Shown piece by piece: positions 1 to 5,311 of a stretch of 7,386 nt of DNA. Position 1 is the stretch's first letter; every line of letters begins with the position of its first letter. This DNA comes from JANWHZ01 sp964527385 (lineage in GTDB: Bacteria > Patescibacteriota > Saccharimonadia > Saccharimonadales > UBA4665). The stretch is taken from contig CAZGPZ010000051.1 of assembly GCA_964527385.1 (NCBI GenBank), positions 1 to 7,386 on the forward strand, given 5' to 3'. The notes under the pieces are model-generated. The model worked only from the letters and a program-made list of their open reading frames with translations. It was not told where the DNA came from and ran no database searches. The position numbers and the translations under genes are program-made.

Positions 1-776
1 TCGACATCTTCGGCGATGAGCACGAGGTCTTTCTTGCCGGATTGGGCGATTTTCTCAAGCAACGGCAGAAATTCCTGGATACTCGACACTTTCTTGTCAG
101 TGATCACGATGGCTGGCTTGTCGTAGACGGCTTCCATCCGGCCGGTGTCGGTCACCATATATGGGCTGACATAGCCACGGTCGAAAGTGAAACCCTCGAC
201 GACTTCTTTCTCAAGTGCCAAGCCCTGCCCTTCTTCGACCGTCACGACGCCGTCTTTGCCAATAGCCTCCATGACTTCGGCAATCAGCTTGCCGATCCCG
301 GCATCACCGGCAGAGATCGTGGCAACTTCGGCGACACGCCCTTTTTTGCCCTCGATATCCTCGCTCATTGTCTCTAGCTTGGCCAGCACGTCGCGGGCGG
401 CGGCTTCAAGCCCCTTGCGCAGCAGCATCGGGTTGTGCCCGGCAGCGATCAGCTTGTTGGCTTCGTTCAGGATGTGGTAGGTCAGGACCGTCACCGTGGT
501 CGTACCGTCACCAGCGACATCGTTCATCTTGTTAGCAGCTTGCTTGATAAGGTCGGCGCCAACTTTGAAGCCGAGCGTCTCGTCCGTGTCTTCCAGGTCG
601 ATGTTCTTCGCAACCGTCACGCCGTCGTGCGTCACTGTCGGCGCGCCATAACTCTTGCCAACCACGACATTGTTACCCTTCGGTCCCATCGTCGTTTTCA
701 CGGCATTGTATAAAATTTGCGCCCCGCCGAGCACACGGCGCCGGGCGTCTTCGTCATAAAATACTTTCTTTGCCAT
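1..776 (-). CDS. groEL: Chaperonin GroEL (Hsp60), N-terminal 258 codons, cut by window edge
   Basis: This is the large chaperonin subunit, which forms the ATP-driven ring that folds cytosolic proteins together with GroES. The translation begins MAKKVFYDEDARRRVLGGAQ and shows the ATP-site elements GPKG (residues 31-34), HDGVTVAK (50-57) and AGDGTTT (88-94), followed by AAGHNPMLLRKG and the apical-domain entry RGYVSPYMVTD. The frame is open to the window edge, so about half of a usual 540-residue protein is present. The start at 776 is supported by AAGGAG located 8 nt upstream. It lies 74 nt downstream of groES on the same strand and should share the CIRCE-controlled promoter. No key residue is missing in the visible part. 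The family identity is certain; only the C-terminal half is unseen. Confidence 0.98.
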   Translation of the reverse strand, partial: MAKKVFYDEDARRRVLGGAQILYNAVKTTMGPKGNNVVVGKSYGAPTVTHDGVTVAKNIDLEDTDETLGFKVGADLIKQAANKMNDVAGDGTTTVTVLTYHILNEANKLIAAGHNPMLLRKGLEAAARDVLAKLETMSEDIEGKKGRVAEVATISAGDAGIGKLIAEVMEAIGKDGVVTVEEGQGLALEKEVVEGFTFDRGYVSPYMVTDTGRMEAVYDKPAIVITDKKVSSIQEFLPLLEKIAQSGKKDLVLIAEDV

Positions 777-790
777 TGTTCGCTCCTTTT
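777..790 (-). promoter_or_regulatory. Shine-Dalgarno of groEL
   Basis: Reading on the minus strand, AAAAGGAGCGAACA directly precedes the ATG at 776. The AAGGAG core sits at normal spacing and fixes the groEL start. It also shows that this organism does use Shine-Dalgarno initiation for some genes. Confidence 0.85.
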
Positions 791-819
791 AGTCATTCAA
801 GCTGGTAGCCGATAGCCCT

Positions 820-853
820 TAGCTAATAGCTACAAGCTACTTGCTATTAGCTA
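820..853 (-). repeat. AGCTA-rich hairpin between groES and groEL
   Basis: A perfect 11-bp inverted repeat, TAGCTAATAGC at 820-830 and GCTATTAGCTA at 843-853, has a 12-nt loop that itself contains AGCTA. The upstream arm on the mRNA includes the groES stop codon (851-853). More degenerate TAGC units continue to about 805. There is no U-run after the stem, so it is probably not a full terminator. It could be an RNA-processing or stability hairpin that sets the groES to groEL ratio, or a copy of a dispersed palindromic repeat. The stem is seen directly; the role is inferred. Confidence 0.75.
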
Positions 854-1117
854 TTTTACCGTTGCCAGGATGTCTTCTTCTTTGACCAAGATGTACTCGT
901 CGGCGCCCATCTTCACTTCGGTCGTCGAGTAGCTCTTGTAAACGATGCGGTCACCGGCTTTGATCTGTTTCACGTCTTTGCCGACGGCCAGGACTTTCGC
1001 CAATTTCGGTTTCTCGGCAGCTTTGTCCGGCAAATAAAAGCCGCTGGCGGTTTTGGTTTCAGGCTCTTCGGCCTGCGCGACGACATATTCGGCAAGCGGT
1101 TGGATTTTTACGCTCAT
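851..1117 (-). CDS. groES: Co-chaperonin GroES (Hsp10)
   Basis: This is the heptameric lid that caps the GroEL ring. The 88-residue product is a little shorter than the usual 95-97. It shows the mobile loop at about residues 16-34, with SGFYLPD where E. coli has GGIVL, then KVLAVGKD (41-48) and the KAGDRIVYKSY strand (53-63) typical of the GroES barrel, and ends EEDILATVK. The start at 1117 is supported by AAAGGAGG 6 nt upstream. It is the first gene of the groES-groEL operon, preceded by a CIRCE element and a sigma70-type promoter, so repression by HrcA with heat induction is expected. The altered mobile-loop tripeptide resembles what I recall from Saccharibacteria, which is part of the taxonomic inference. 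Confidence 0.97.
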   Translation of the reverse strand: MSVKIQPLAEYVVAQAEEPETKTASGFYLPDKAAEKPKLAKVLAVGKDVKQIKAGDRIVYKSYSTTEVKMGADEYILVKEEDILATVK

Positions 1118-1143
1118 GCAGTTCCTCCTTTAGCTTTGCTACG

Positions 1144-1170
1144 TTAGCACTATCACCATGAGAGTGCTAA
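1144..1170 (-). promoter_or_regulatory. CIRCE operator (HrcA binding site)
   Basis: TTAGCACTA, a 9-nt spacer and GAGTGCTAA match the CIRCE consensus (TTAGCACTC-N9-GAGTGCTAA) with one mismatch in the left arm. It lies between the promoter -10 box and the groES ribosome site, just after the expected transcription start. HrcA bound here would block transcription of groESL until heat shock. No hrcA gene is in the window. Confidence 0.95.
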
Positions 1171-1182
1171 CTATCAGTCCTA

Positions 1183-1212
1183 ATCATAAACGAATGCCCA
1201 TGGGTCGGTCAA
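1183..1212 (-). promoter_or_regulatory. groESL promoter (sigma70-type)
   Basis: On the minus strand the -35 box TTGACC (1212-1207) is followed by an 18-nt spacer and the -10 box TATGAT (1188-1183). The predicted start, near 1176, is only a few bases before the CIRCE element, the normal layout of an HrcA-controlled groESL operon. Confidence 0.8.
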
Positions 1213-1236
1213 GCGGCAGTTGTCACAGCCACCAAA

Positions 1237-1271
1237 GTGAACAAACAGCCCCTAATAAGCTGTTTGTTCAC
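1237..1271 (-). terminator. Hairpin terminator after the 85-residue gene
   Basis: A perfect 13-bp inverted repeat (GTGAACAAACAGC at 1237-1249, GCTGTTTGTTCAC at 1259-1271) has a 9-nt loop. It begins 34 nt past the stop codon at 1306. On the minus strand the stem is followed only by TTTGG, so the U-run is weak. Its position between this stop and the groES promoter argues for a terminator that insulates groESL. Confidence 0.7.
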
Positions 1272-1305
1272 ACATGGTAACGCACAATATGAGGATGTCG
1301 GCCGG

Positions 1306-1563
1306 CTAATCCCCAGATTCGTAGTTGTTTACGTGGTGCGCCGCGTTGCGATCAGTGCTGGCAGCAGGGTCAGAGTTGATGACGGCAGCCTGAAATGCAC
1401 GTAGTGCCGTGGCGCCATTAACCAGAAGTGGACCATATTTATCATTGCCCCAAACGTCTTCATAGCCATATATATTTGCTGGAGCTTGCGCCGCAGGCAA
1501 GTCGTTATAACTGTATCCGGGTTTGTAATCTGATAAACCTTCGAATCCGTTTATATGAGCCAT
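1306..1563 (-). CDS. Small protein of unknown function (85 aa)
   Basis: I do not recognise this protein. It is small, soluble-looking and rich in Asn, Asp, Tyr and Ala, with no Cys, no signal peptide and no membrane segment. The middle (about residues 40-65) has a short amphipathic stretch around PLLVNGATALRAFQAAVI. The start at 1563 is supported by AAGGA about 9 nt upstream. What supports it as a real gene is its context: a consensus promoter, a long structured leader that ends in a terminator hairpin just before the ribosome site, and a separate hairpin terminator behind the stop. It therefore appears to be its own transcription unit, conditionally expressed through read-through of the leader terminator. 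Confidence 0.7.
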   Translation of the reverse strand: MAHINGFEGLSDYKPGYSYNDLPAAQAPANIYGYEDVWGNDKYGPLLVNGATALRAFQAAVINSDPAASTDRNAAHHVNNYESGD

Positions 1564-1587
1564 ATTGTCTTCCTTCGTCCTTTCTTT

Positions 1588-1618
1588 AAAAAATCTCCCT
1601 CGTTATTGAGGGAGATTT
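1588..1618 (-). terminator. Intrinsic terminator inside the leader
   Basis: A perfect 11-bp stem (AAATCTCCCTC / GAGGGAGATTT) with a 6-nt loop runs directly into a T6 tract on the minus strand, followed by AAAG and the ribosome site of the 85-residue gene. On the plus strand the same stem is followed by GCTTG and then T6, so weaker termination in that direction is possible. Confidence 0.85.
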
Positions 1619-1642
1619 GCTTGTTTTTTACTGTGATTTAGT

Positions 1643-1717
1643 TCACAACGCAAATCTCCCCCGCGTAATAGCGAGGTCGAGCATAAAAATACCGCGTTGT
1701 GATGTATGGTGATTCAT
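1643..1717 (-). CDS. Possible leader peptide (24 aa) within the leader RNA
   Basis: An ATG at 1717 lies about 3 nt after the predicted transcription start and opens 24 codons (MNHHTSQRGIF... to ...RFAL) ending in TGA at 1645-1643. The reading frame covers the antiterminator strand, and the stop falls in the 3' arm of the outer stem. A ribosome finishing the peptide would mask the antiterminator and favour the terminator. There is no Shine-Dalgarno, so translation would have to be near-leaderless. There is no strong run of regulatory codons beyond His-His at codons 3-4. It may be a chance ORF. Confidence 0.3.
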   Translation of the reverse strand: MNHHTSQRGIFMLDLAITRGRFAL

Positions 1718-1727
1718 ACCGGAGGTG

Positions 1728-1755
1728 ATTATAGTCCCCCACTAGGCGGTGTCAA
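1728..1755 (-). promoter_or_regulatory. Consensus sigma70 promoter driving the leader and 85-aa gene
   Basis: On the minus strand both boxes match consensus exactly: -35 TTGACA (1755-1750), 16-nt spacer, -10 TATAAT (1733-1728). The -35 box contains the TGA stop of the upstream phosphoribosyltransferase-like gene. This is the strongest promoter in the window by match to consensus. Confidence 0.85.
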
Positions 1756-2744
1756 GATGCCTTATCCACAGCTGCGCCTTGACGGCGGGCAGCCCTGATA
1801 AAGGCACGCAGCCAATGGGCTGTGGTTGTTGGTGGTGCGGGTGTTCTGAAGCGTGTCGGATCAGTGTAGCGGTCAAGAAGCGCCGATCCTACAGGCTTAT
1901 GGACCAACTCACCGTCCATATCTCCAGCAAGAAAGGCATCGACCTGCCTCTCGGCACTATCCGGGTGCAAATAACTTTCAACGAGCGCTTTGATACATGC
2001 GGTCGCCCTAGGGTTTTCCAGCACCTTTAGCCGCCGCTGTATCGGATCGCCATTAGATTCCGGCAGTTCTGCAATCCCCGGCAGGAGCGGTTGTACGTCA
2101 ACGGTGATGAGCGGCATCGGATTGGTATACGTGGGAATACCTTTGATCAGGCCAGCCGCCAGCTCCATAAAGTGAGGTGTGCGCGTCTCATCACCTTGCC
2201 GGCTGTCCAACATGGCGATTACTGAAAACTGTGGTTCCTCAATGCCATTGGCTTTTAGCCGCTCTTGTAGTAGCAGCGTCATTTCTGATAAGGTTGCGCC
2301 TTTTTGTGCTTCGTCGACAATCATCAGCCGGGTAGTCCTAGGGGTATATTGGCCTGCCTCCTGCAGCTGGTTGAGGATATCTTCAAGAACTGCCGCTTTC
2401 TCCGGATTTGTTAATCCCCCTTTGGTACCGTCAGTGTGGACATGCTCACCTGTCGGCAAAGAAACAAACAGCGGCATGCGCGAACCGCGTGCCTCAAGGC
2501 TGGCTTCACACATCCACATTAGCGGCGCCGCCCCGCGTAGCGGCCATAGCACGACATCCGGCTCCAGCCGCTCTATGATAGCCGCAGCGATATCGCCATG
2601 GCGTACGAAATCAGCCGCCTGCTCCGGCGGAACAGTCTGAGAAAAAAGATCCAGAGGCGAGCGAACGCTGGTCCCGACATTGCCGCCCATAGTAACCAGC
2701 TGGTCATAGCTCTGTGGCGGCCACGTTTCTCCATTCACTGGCAT
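1752..2744 (-). CDS. Phosphoribosyltransferase-like protein (330 aa)
   Basis: The middle of this protein looks like a type I phosphoribosyltransferase fold. VVLWPLRGAAPL (residues 64-75) fits the pyrophosphate-loop strand, and LMIVDEAQKGATLSE (140-154) fits the PRPP-binding motif (hydrophobic strand, D-D/E, then G-x-T), with Lys148 where Ser or Thr is usual before the Gly. The region 94-113 (PTGEHVHTDGTKGG) would be the flexible hood. The C-terminal 100 residues have no family I recognise. The substrate is unknown and it need not be an enzyme of nucleotide salvage; some members act in regulation. Only a weak ribosome site precedes the start at 2744. It lies 43 nt after the 65-residue gene on the same strand, so the two may be cotranscribed. 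Confidence 0.6.
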   Translation of the reverse strand: MPVNGETWPPQSYDQLVTMGGNVGTSVRSPLDLFSQTVPPEQAADFVRHGDIAAAIIERLEPDVVLWPLRGAAPLMWMCEASLEARGSRMPLFVSLPTGEHVHTDGTKGGLTNPEKAAVLEDILNQLQEAGQYTPRTTRLMIVDEAQKGATLSEMTLLLQERLKANGIEEPQFSVIAMLDSRQGDETRTPHFMELAAGLIKGIPTYTNPMPLITVDVQPLLPGIAELPESNGDPIQRRLKVLENPRATACIKALVESYLHPDSAERQVDAFLAGDMDGELVHKPVGSALLDRYTDPTRFRTPAPPTTTAHWLRAFIRAARRQGAAVDKAS

Positions 2745-2787
2745 AATTGCTCGCTAACCATTTACTGTTTTCATATAGGCGTGCCGG

Positions 2788-2985
2788 TCAACTGTTGGTT
2801 GATGGTGGCTTGATATTCATAAGTTTGCCCAGAATCTCTTGTAACTCAGCGACAAGCCGGGCATTGAGCAGGATTTGGTCTCGGTGCGCATCCTCAACAT
2901 CACGCGGCAGTTGCCCAATGCGTTCATCATTTTCAACGCAACAACACGCTGATTGCTCGCAACCTTCTTTACTTGCGCTTGACAT
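2788..2985 (-). CDS. Small Cys-containing protein of unknown function (65 aa)
   Basis: I do not recognise this protein. Four Cys lie close to the N-terminus (CEQSACCC, residues 9-16), which could bind a metal or be chance. The rest is mostly charged helix, with a Leu-rich amphipathic stretch (ILLNARLVAELQEILGKL, 38-55) that could be a short coiled coil or a dimerisation helix. There is no signal or membrane segment. The start at 2985 lies 9 nt from a perfect TATAAT box with no Shine-Dalgarno, which fits a leaderless or nearly leaderless mRNA. It precedes the phosphoribosyltransferase-like gene by 43 nt and is divergent from the plus-strand gene beyond 3018. A small regulatory partner of its neighbour is possible but unproven. 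Confidence 0.55.
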   Translation of the reverse strand: MSSASKEGCEQSACCCVENDERIGQLPRDVEDAHRDQILLNARLVAELQEILGKLMNIKPPSTNS

Positions 2986-2994
2986 ATGCTATAT

Positions 2995-3000
2995 ATTATA
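2995..3000 (-). promoter_or_regulatory. -10 box for the 65-aa gene, leaderless-type spacing
   Basis: TATAAT on the minus strand ends 9 nt before the ATG at 2985. The matching -35 region at 17-nt spacing (TTCCAA, 3023-3018) is poor. The predicted start is within two or three bases of the ATG. Confidence 0.5.
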
Positions 3001-3128
3001 CCTAACTACTTAAAAGATTGGAAGGGCGCGGATCAGGGACCGCGCGTACAGATAATTTTGTTCGACCCTCTTGCCTACCAACCAGTTCCTGTCGCAACCG
3101 GCACGCCAACCACTCAGAAAGCTACGTC

Positions 3129-4073
3129 ATGGCCCAGGCTCTCCATCGCCTAGAATTATGCGATCCTGTGCACGACGCTTTCGGGCGCAACCCCGGCGAC
3201 GCCATACAAATGATGCACGACCCAGCGTTAGCGTCGCTTGCACAGCCGCTGGCCCTTGAAACGGCGCAAAATACCATCGCCGGTATCCCCGCTCATATAT
3301 TGGCAAACGATGACCGCCTGTCACCGGCAGCCCAAGCGATGACAACATTAGAATGCAACACGTGCGTCGCTGCCGGCAAGTGCCTCGTCAACCGAACACT
3401 ACACGAGACCAACGAGCTGTGGCATGAAAATCAGGAAATGGCGGCGCTTGCCCGCGAACTCGACGGCGCACCGTGGTGGGTCACTATGGTCCGCGCGACA
3501 GCGTTCCCTGGCGGCAAAGAACGACTGCCACAGCTTCATAGCGACAAGCAGGCATTCCAGGTTGCAAGAAAATCAGGCGAGCTGGATGACCTGCTCGGCG
3601 AAGTGATCCGCTGCCGTGAACTGCAACCCATGGCAAAAGACATGGTCCCTGAGCTTGCGAATATCGCGAGCGTGCAACCGGGTAAAGCGTTCCCAACTTA
3701 TGCACTTACTACCCGTTCAGGCAACCAATTGACCGTCGTGGATGCGAGCGTTGAATTTGACCCCATCATTGAATCTGACCTTGTTATTCTCTTCACAAAA
3801 TTCATCGCGCGGTTGAACGCGACTGGCAGTAACGGGCGGGCTCAGATAGAAACAGCCGACAGCATCATGCAACGGCCGGTTCTCCGCAAGCAGGATGCGG
3901 TAATATTTGAAATACGAATGTCAGGGAAAGGCCGGTTGTACTTTACTGTCTCGGGCAGCAAACAACGCTCGCCGCGCATTACCCTAATAGGCTATCACGG
4001 TAGGGACGAAGGCGCTCAAGGACCAGCGCTAAAACGGATAATCGGCACGGCCGAATGGTTCCGGTTCGTCTGA
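3129..4073 (+). CDS. Protein of unknown function (314 aa; RelE-like C-terminus possible)
   Basis: The open frame extends up to a TTG at 3018 (351 aa), but the first 37 residues look like translated leader, and 3026-3045 can form a GC-rich hairpin, so I prefer the ATG at 3129. Neither start has a good ribosome site. No family is recognised with confidence. Visible features (numbered from 3129) are a C-x2-C-x5-C cluster at residues 76-85 and an alpha-helical N-terminal half. The last 60 residues (about 256-306, DAVIFEIRMSGKGRLYFTVS then RITLIGYHGRDEGAQ) have a strand pattern reminiscent of RelE/HigB toxins. That resemblance is weak. The gene has no partner of antitoxin size directly beside it on the same strand. 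Its 3' end forms a strong stem. Confidence 0.6.
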   Translation: MAQALHRLELCDPVHDAFGRNPGDAIQMMHDPALASLAQPLALETAQNTIAGIPAHILANDDRLSPAAQAMTTLECNTCVAAGKCLVNRTLHETNELWHENQEMAALARELDGAPWWVTMVRATAFPGGKERLPQLHSDKQAFQVARKSGELDDLLGEVIRCRELQPMAKDMVPELANIASVQPGKAFPTYALTTRSGNQLTVVDASVEFDPIIESDLVILFTKFIARLNATGSNGRAQIETADSIMQRPVLRKQDAVIFEIRMSGKGRLYFTVSGSKQRSPRITLIGYHGRDEGAQGPALKRIIGTAEWFRFV

Positions 4074-4084
4074 ACCGGAACCAT
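4055..4084 (+). terminator. 13-bp stem overlapping the stop codon of the 314-aa gene
   Basis: ATGGTTCCGGTTC (4055-4067), a 4-nt loop and GAACCGGAACCAT (4072-4084) pair perfectly. The TGA stop (4071-4073) lies in the loop and first stem position, and the last codons form the left arm. No U-run follows, so it may act as a 3' stability or pausing stem rather than a classical intrinsic terminator. Confidence 0.55.
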
Positions 4085-4303
4085 ATTCAGGGTACTGGAA
4101 AAGGCACTATTCGGTCTTTAACCGATCGCTATAGTCAGCTCACCAACCCACGGCTAGCCGCGAGCCGTCTTGCCATATATTTCTCTGGAAATTTTCTCTC
4201 GCATAATCGCATGATCCGACATAAAACGCCGCGCAGCGCCTTGCTATGCCTCCAGAGCCATTGCTAATTGAGAAGGTGGAATTATTGCAACAAACTTGAC
4301 TTG
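4085..4303 (+). other. Non-coding spacer upstream of the toxin module
   Basis: I see no credible gene or tRNA in this stretch. It holds small dyads such as TCGGT/ACCGA (around 4110-4124) and ACGGCT/AGCCGT (4149-4170), none with a U-run. Minus-strand ORFs here overlap the toxin start and have no ribosome sites. Confidence 0.5.
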
Positions 4304-4332
4304 TATATAATACCATTTTATGGTAACATATA
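4304..4332 (+). promoter_or_regulatory. Promoter -10 and dyad operator over the toxin start codon
   Basis: The -10 box TATAAT (4306-4311) ends 8 nt before the ATG at 4320. Centred on 4318 is a dyad: TATAT (4304-4308) and TACCAT (4311-4316) mirror ATGGTA (4320-4325) and ATATA (4328-4332), 11 of 13 pairs matching with a TTT centre. The dyad covers the -10 box, the predicted start point and the first codons, so a dimeric repressor bound here would exclude RNA polymerase. No convincing -35 is visible; TTGCAA (4285-4290) is at 15-nt spacing. Confidence 0.65.
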
Positions 4333-4997
4333 AACAGCTTACAGAAATAAACACTATGAATGCTAAACAATCTTCAGTAGAGCGTACCCCGCCGGTGCAT
4401 GACAACCCTTTGGAAGTTGCACGGCAGGAATTTGTTAGCGCGCTTATCAGCCAAAAACTCATTACACCAGAATACCGGGATTCGGGCGCGCTTGAACGGT
4501 TCTATCTTGATACTAGAACCGGCATTGATGCGCTATCCCATATACTTGTCGGTGACACAGCAGGTGGTTTTCATCACCTCCACACAGCAGAATCATTGGG
4601 TTTAACACGGCGCATCGGGTCATGGATCGCCAACCCCGACCCCAGCATGAGTTCCGTGCCCTACGACGAAATGTATGCAAGCCTCAGGGAGAAACAACGT
4701 ACGCGTCCTTCGGGTGTATATTTTGCAAAGATGGTCGGTATCGGCACGGGATCTATCGACCCAGCAACAGGCGACGAGCAAATGCAACTCAAAGCTGGTG
4801 GCTCCAATATGTTCCCCAACAGCTGGTCAACGCAAGAGGTGCTCGAAGCCATTACAATGGCAGTGGACCAGGGAGAACAAAGACCAGCCCGCGAGCCTGA
4901 CATATGGATCTACAGCCATACAGTCAATGACGTGCAGATACAAGTATTTACCACCTTAGATGATAAAATATTAGTGGCTTACCCGAGGAAGGTTTAA
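4320..4997 (+). CDS. EndoU-family RNase toxin (225 aa)
   Basis: The C-terminal two thirds match the bacterial EndoU nuclease pattern known from contact-dependent and polymorphic toxins, metal-independent RNases. ALSHILVGDTAGGFHHLH (residues 71-88) supplies the two His regions (H74 and H85/H86). FAKMVGIGTG (136-144) and LKAGGSNMFPNSWS (157-170) carry the Lys and the F-P-x-S-W-S signature, and ILVAYPRKV (217-225) is the usual terminal strand. The N-terminal 60 residues are not EndoU and show no signal peptide, so delivery would need another route, or the target is internal. An ATG at 4356 is an alternative start, but 4320 fits the -10 box with leaderless spacing, and no Shine-Dalgarno is seen at either. 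The next gene starts 3 nt after the stop. Confidence 0.78.
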   Translation: MVTYKQLTEINTMNAKQSSVERTPPVHDNPLEVARQEFVSALISQKLITPEYRDSGALERFYLDTRTGIDALSHILVGDTAGGFHHLHTAESLGLTRRIGSWIANPDPSMSSVPYDEMYASLREKQRTRPSGVYFAKMVGIGTGSIDPATGDEQMQLKAGGSNMFPNSWSTQEVLEAITMAVDQGEQRPAREPDIWIYSHTVNDVQIQVFTTLDDKILVAYPRKV

Positions 4998-5000
4998 TTG

Positions 5001-5291
5001 ATGGAGGCAACCAGCACCATGGAAATCGCACACGAGGAAGCAAGGCGATTGCTAGCAATGGTCGAGGCGGGCTTGGGCGAAGATTTGACGTTAGCGGACA
5101 TTGCTTCTGCTATCAGACAAATGGGTGAGGACCCGCAGATTACGCAGGTTATCGCGGAAGTGCCCGGCAGTGGAACGTTAGTGATTGGCCCGGGCGTTAC
5201 TAAGCTCGTCCTTCAGGGCGTCGGTATCATTGAGTTACCAAGCAGTGAAATTATTTCAATGTTTGGTGATAGCACTTCACCAGAACAATAA
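5001..5291 (+). CDS. Putative immunity/antitoxin protein for the EndoU toxin (96 aa)
   Basis: This small acidic protein has no family I recognise. The first half is helical (AHEEARRLLAMVEAGLGEDL), and the second half is rich in Val, Ile and Gly (VIAEVPGSGTLVIGPG, KLVLQGVGIIEL), suggesting a small beta structure. The ATG at 5001 follows the toxin stop by 3 nt and has GAGGAAGG about 10 nt upstream, inside the toxin 3' end. A TTG at 4998 would abut the stop, and an ATG at 5019 is a further choice. The tight coupling to a secreted-type RNase is the standard layout of a toxin and its cognate immunity protein, and this is the only basis for the role. It ends 20 bp from the convergent murE-like stop, with no clear terminator between. 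Confidence 0.65.
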   Translation: MEATSTMEIAHEEARRLLAMVEAGLGEDLTLADIASAIRQMGEDPQITQVIAEVPGSGTLVIGPGVTKLVLQGVGIIELPSSEIISMFGDSTSPEQ

Positions 5292-5311
5292 ACGCTTATA
5301 TATACGTGAAG

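Larger units (their letters stand above)
1588..1720 (-). ncRNA. Candidate attenuator or riboswitch-like leader RNA
   Basis: From the predicted start near 1720 the transcript contains a 9-bp outer stem (1702-1694 with 1651-1643), enclosing a 6-bp hairpin (1676-1671 with 1664-1659, one G-U pair), then a linker, then the terminator at 1618-1591. Segment 1662-1650 can instead pair with 1620-1608 over 13 bp (one G-U), and this removes the left arm of the terminator. The outer-stem fold and this antiterminator exclude each other. That is the logic of a riboswitch or attenuator, with the aptamer-like fold giving the OFF state. I recognise no known riboswitch class. It could also be a stable, terminated small RNA. 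The pairings are seen; the mechanism is inferred. Confidence 0.55.

Noticed and set aside
42..713. Plus-strand ORFs of 92-111 codons
   Set aside because: They lie antisense to groEL, whose frame is open and matches a well-known family; they are codon-bias shadows.
802..853. Possible CRISPR-like repeat array from the AGCTA units
   Set aside because: The units are short, irregular and without spacers; it is a palindrome, not an array.
1721..1729. Perfect Shine-Dalgarno-like GGAGGTGAT on the plus strand
   Set aside because: The first ATG downstream on the plus strand (1756) opens only a dozen or so codons, and the bases belong to the minus-strand promoter region.
2179..2640. 153-codon plus-strand ORF
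   Set aside because: It is antisense to the phosphoribosyltransferase-like gene, is Ser-rich with no ribosome site, and the minus-strand frame carries a recognisable motif.
1306..2744. Alternative genetic code with UGA read as Gly
   Set aside because: TGA serves as the natural stop of several genes here (murE, the phosphoribosyltransferase-like gene, the 314-aa gene), and no conserved Gly falls at an in-frame TGA.
4085..4319. Possible tRNA or small RNA in the spacer before the toxin
   Set aside because: No cloverleaf, T-loop motif or promoter-terminator pair could be found.
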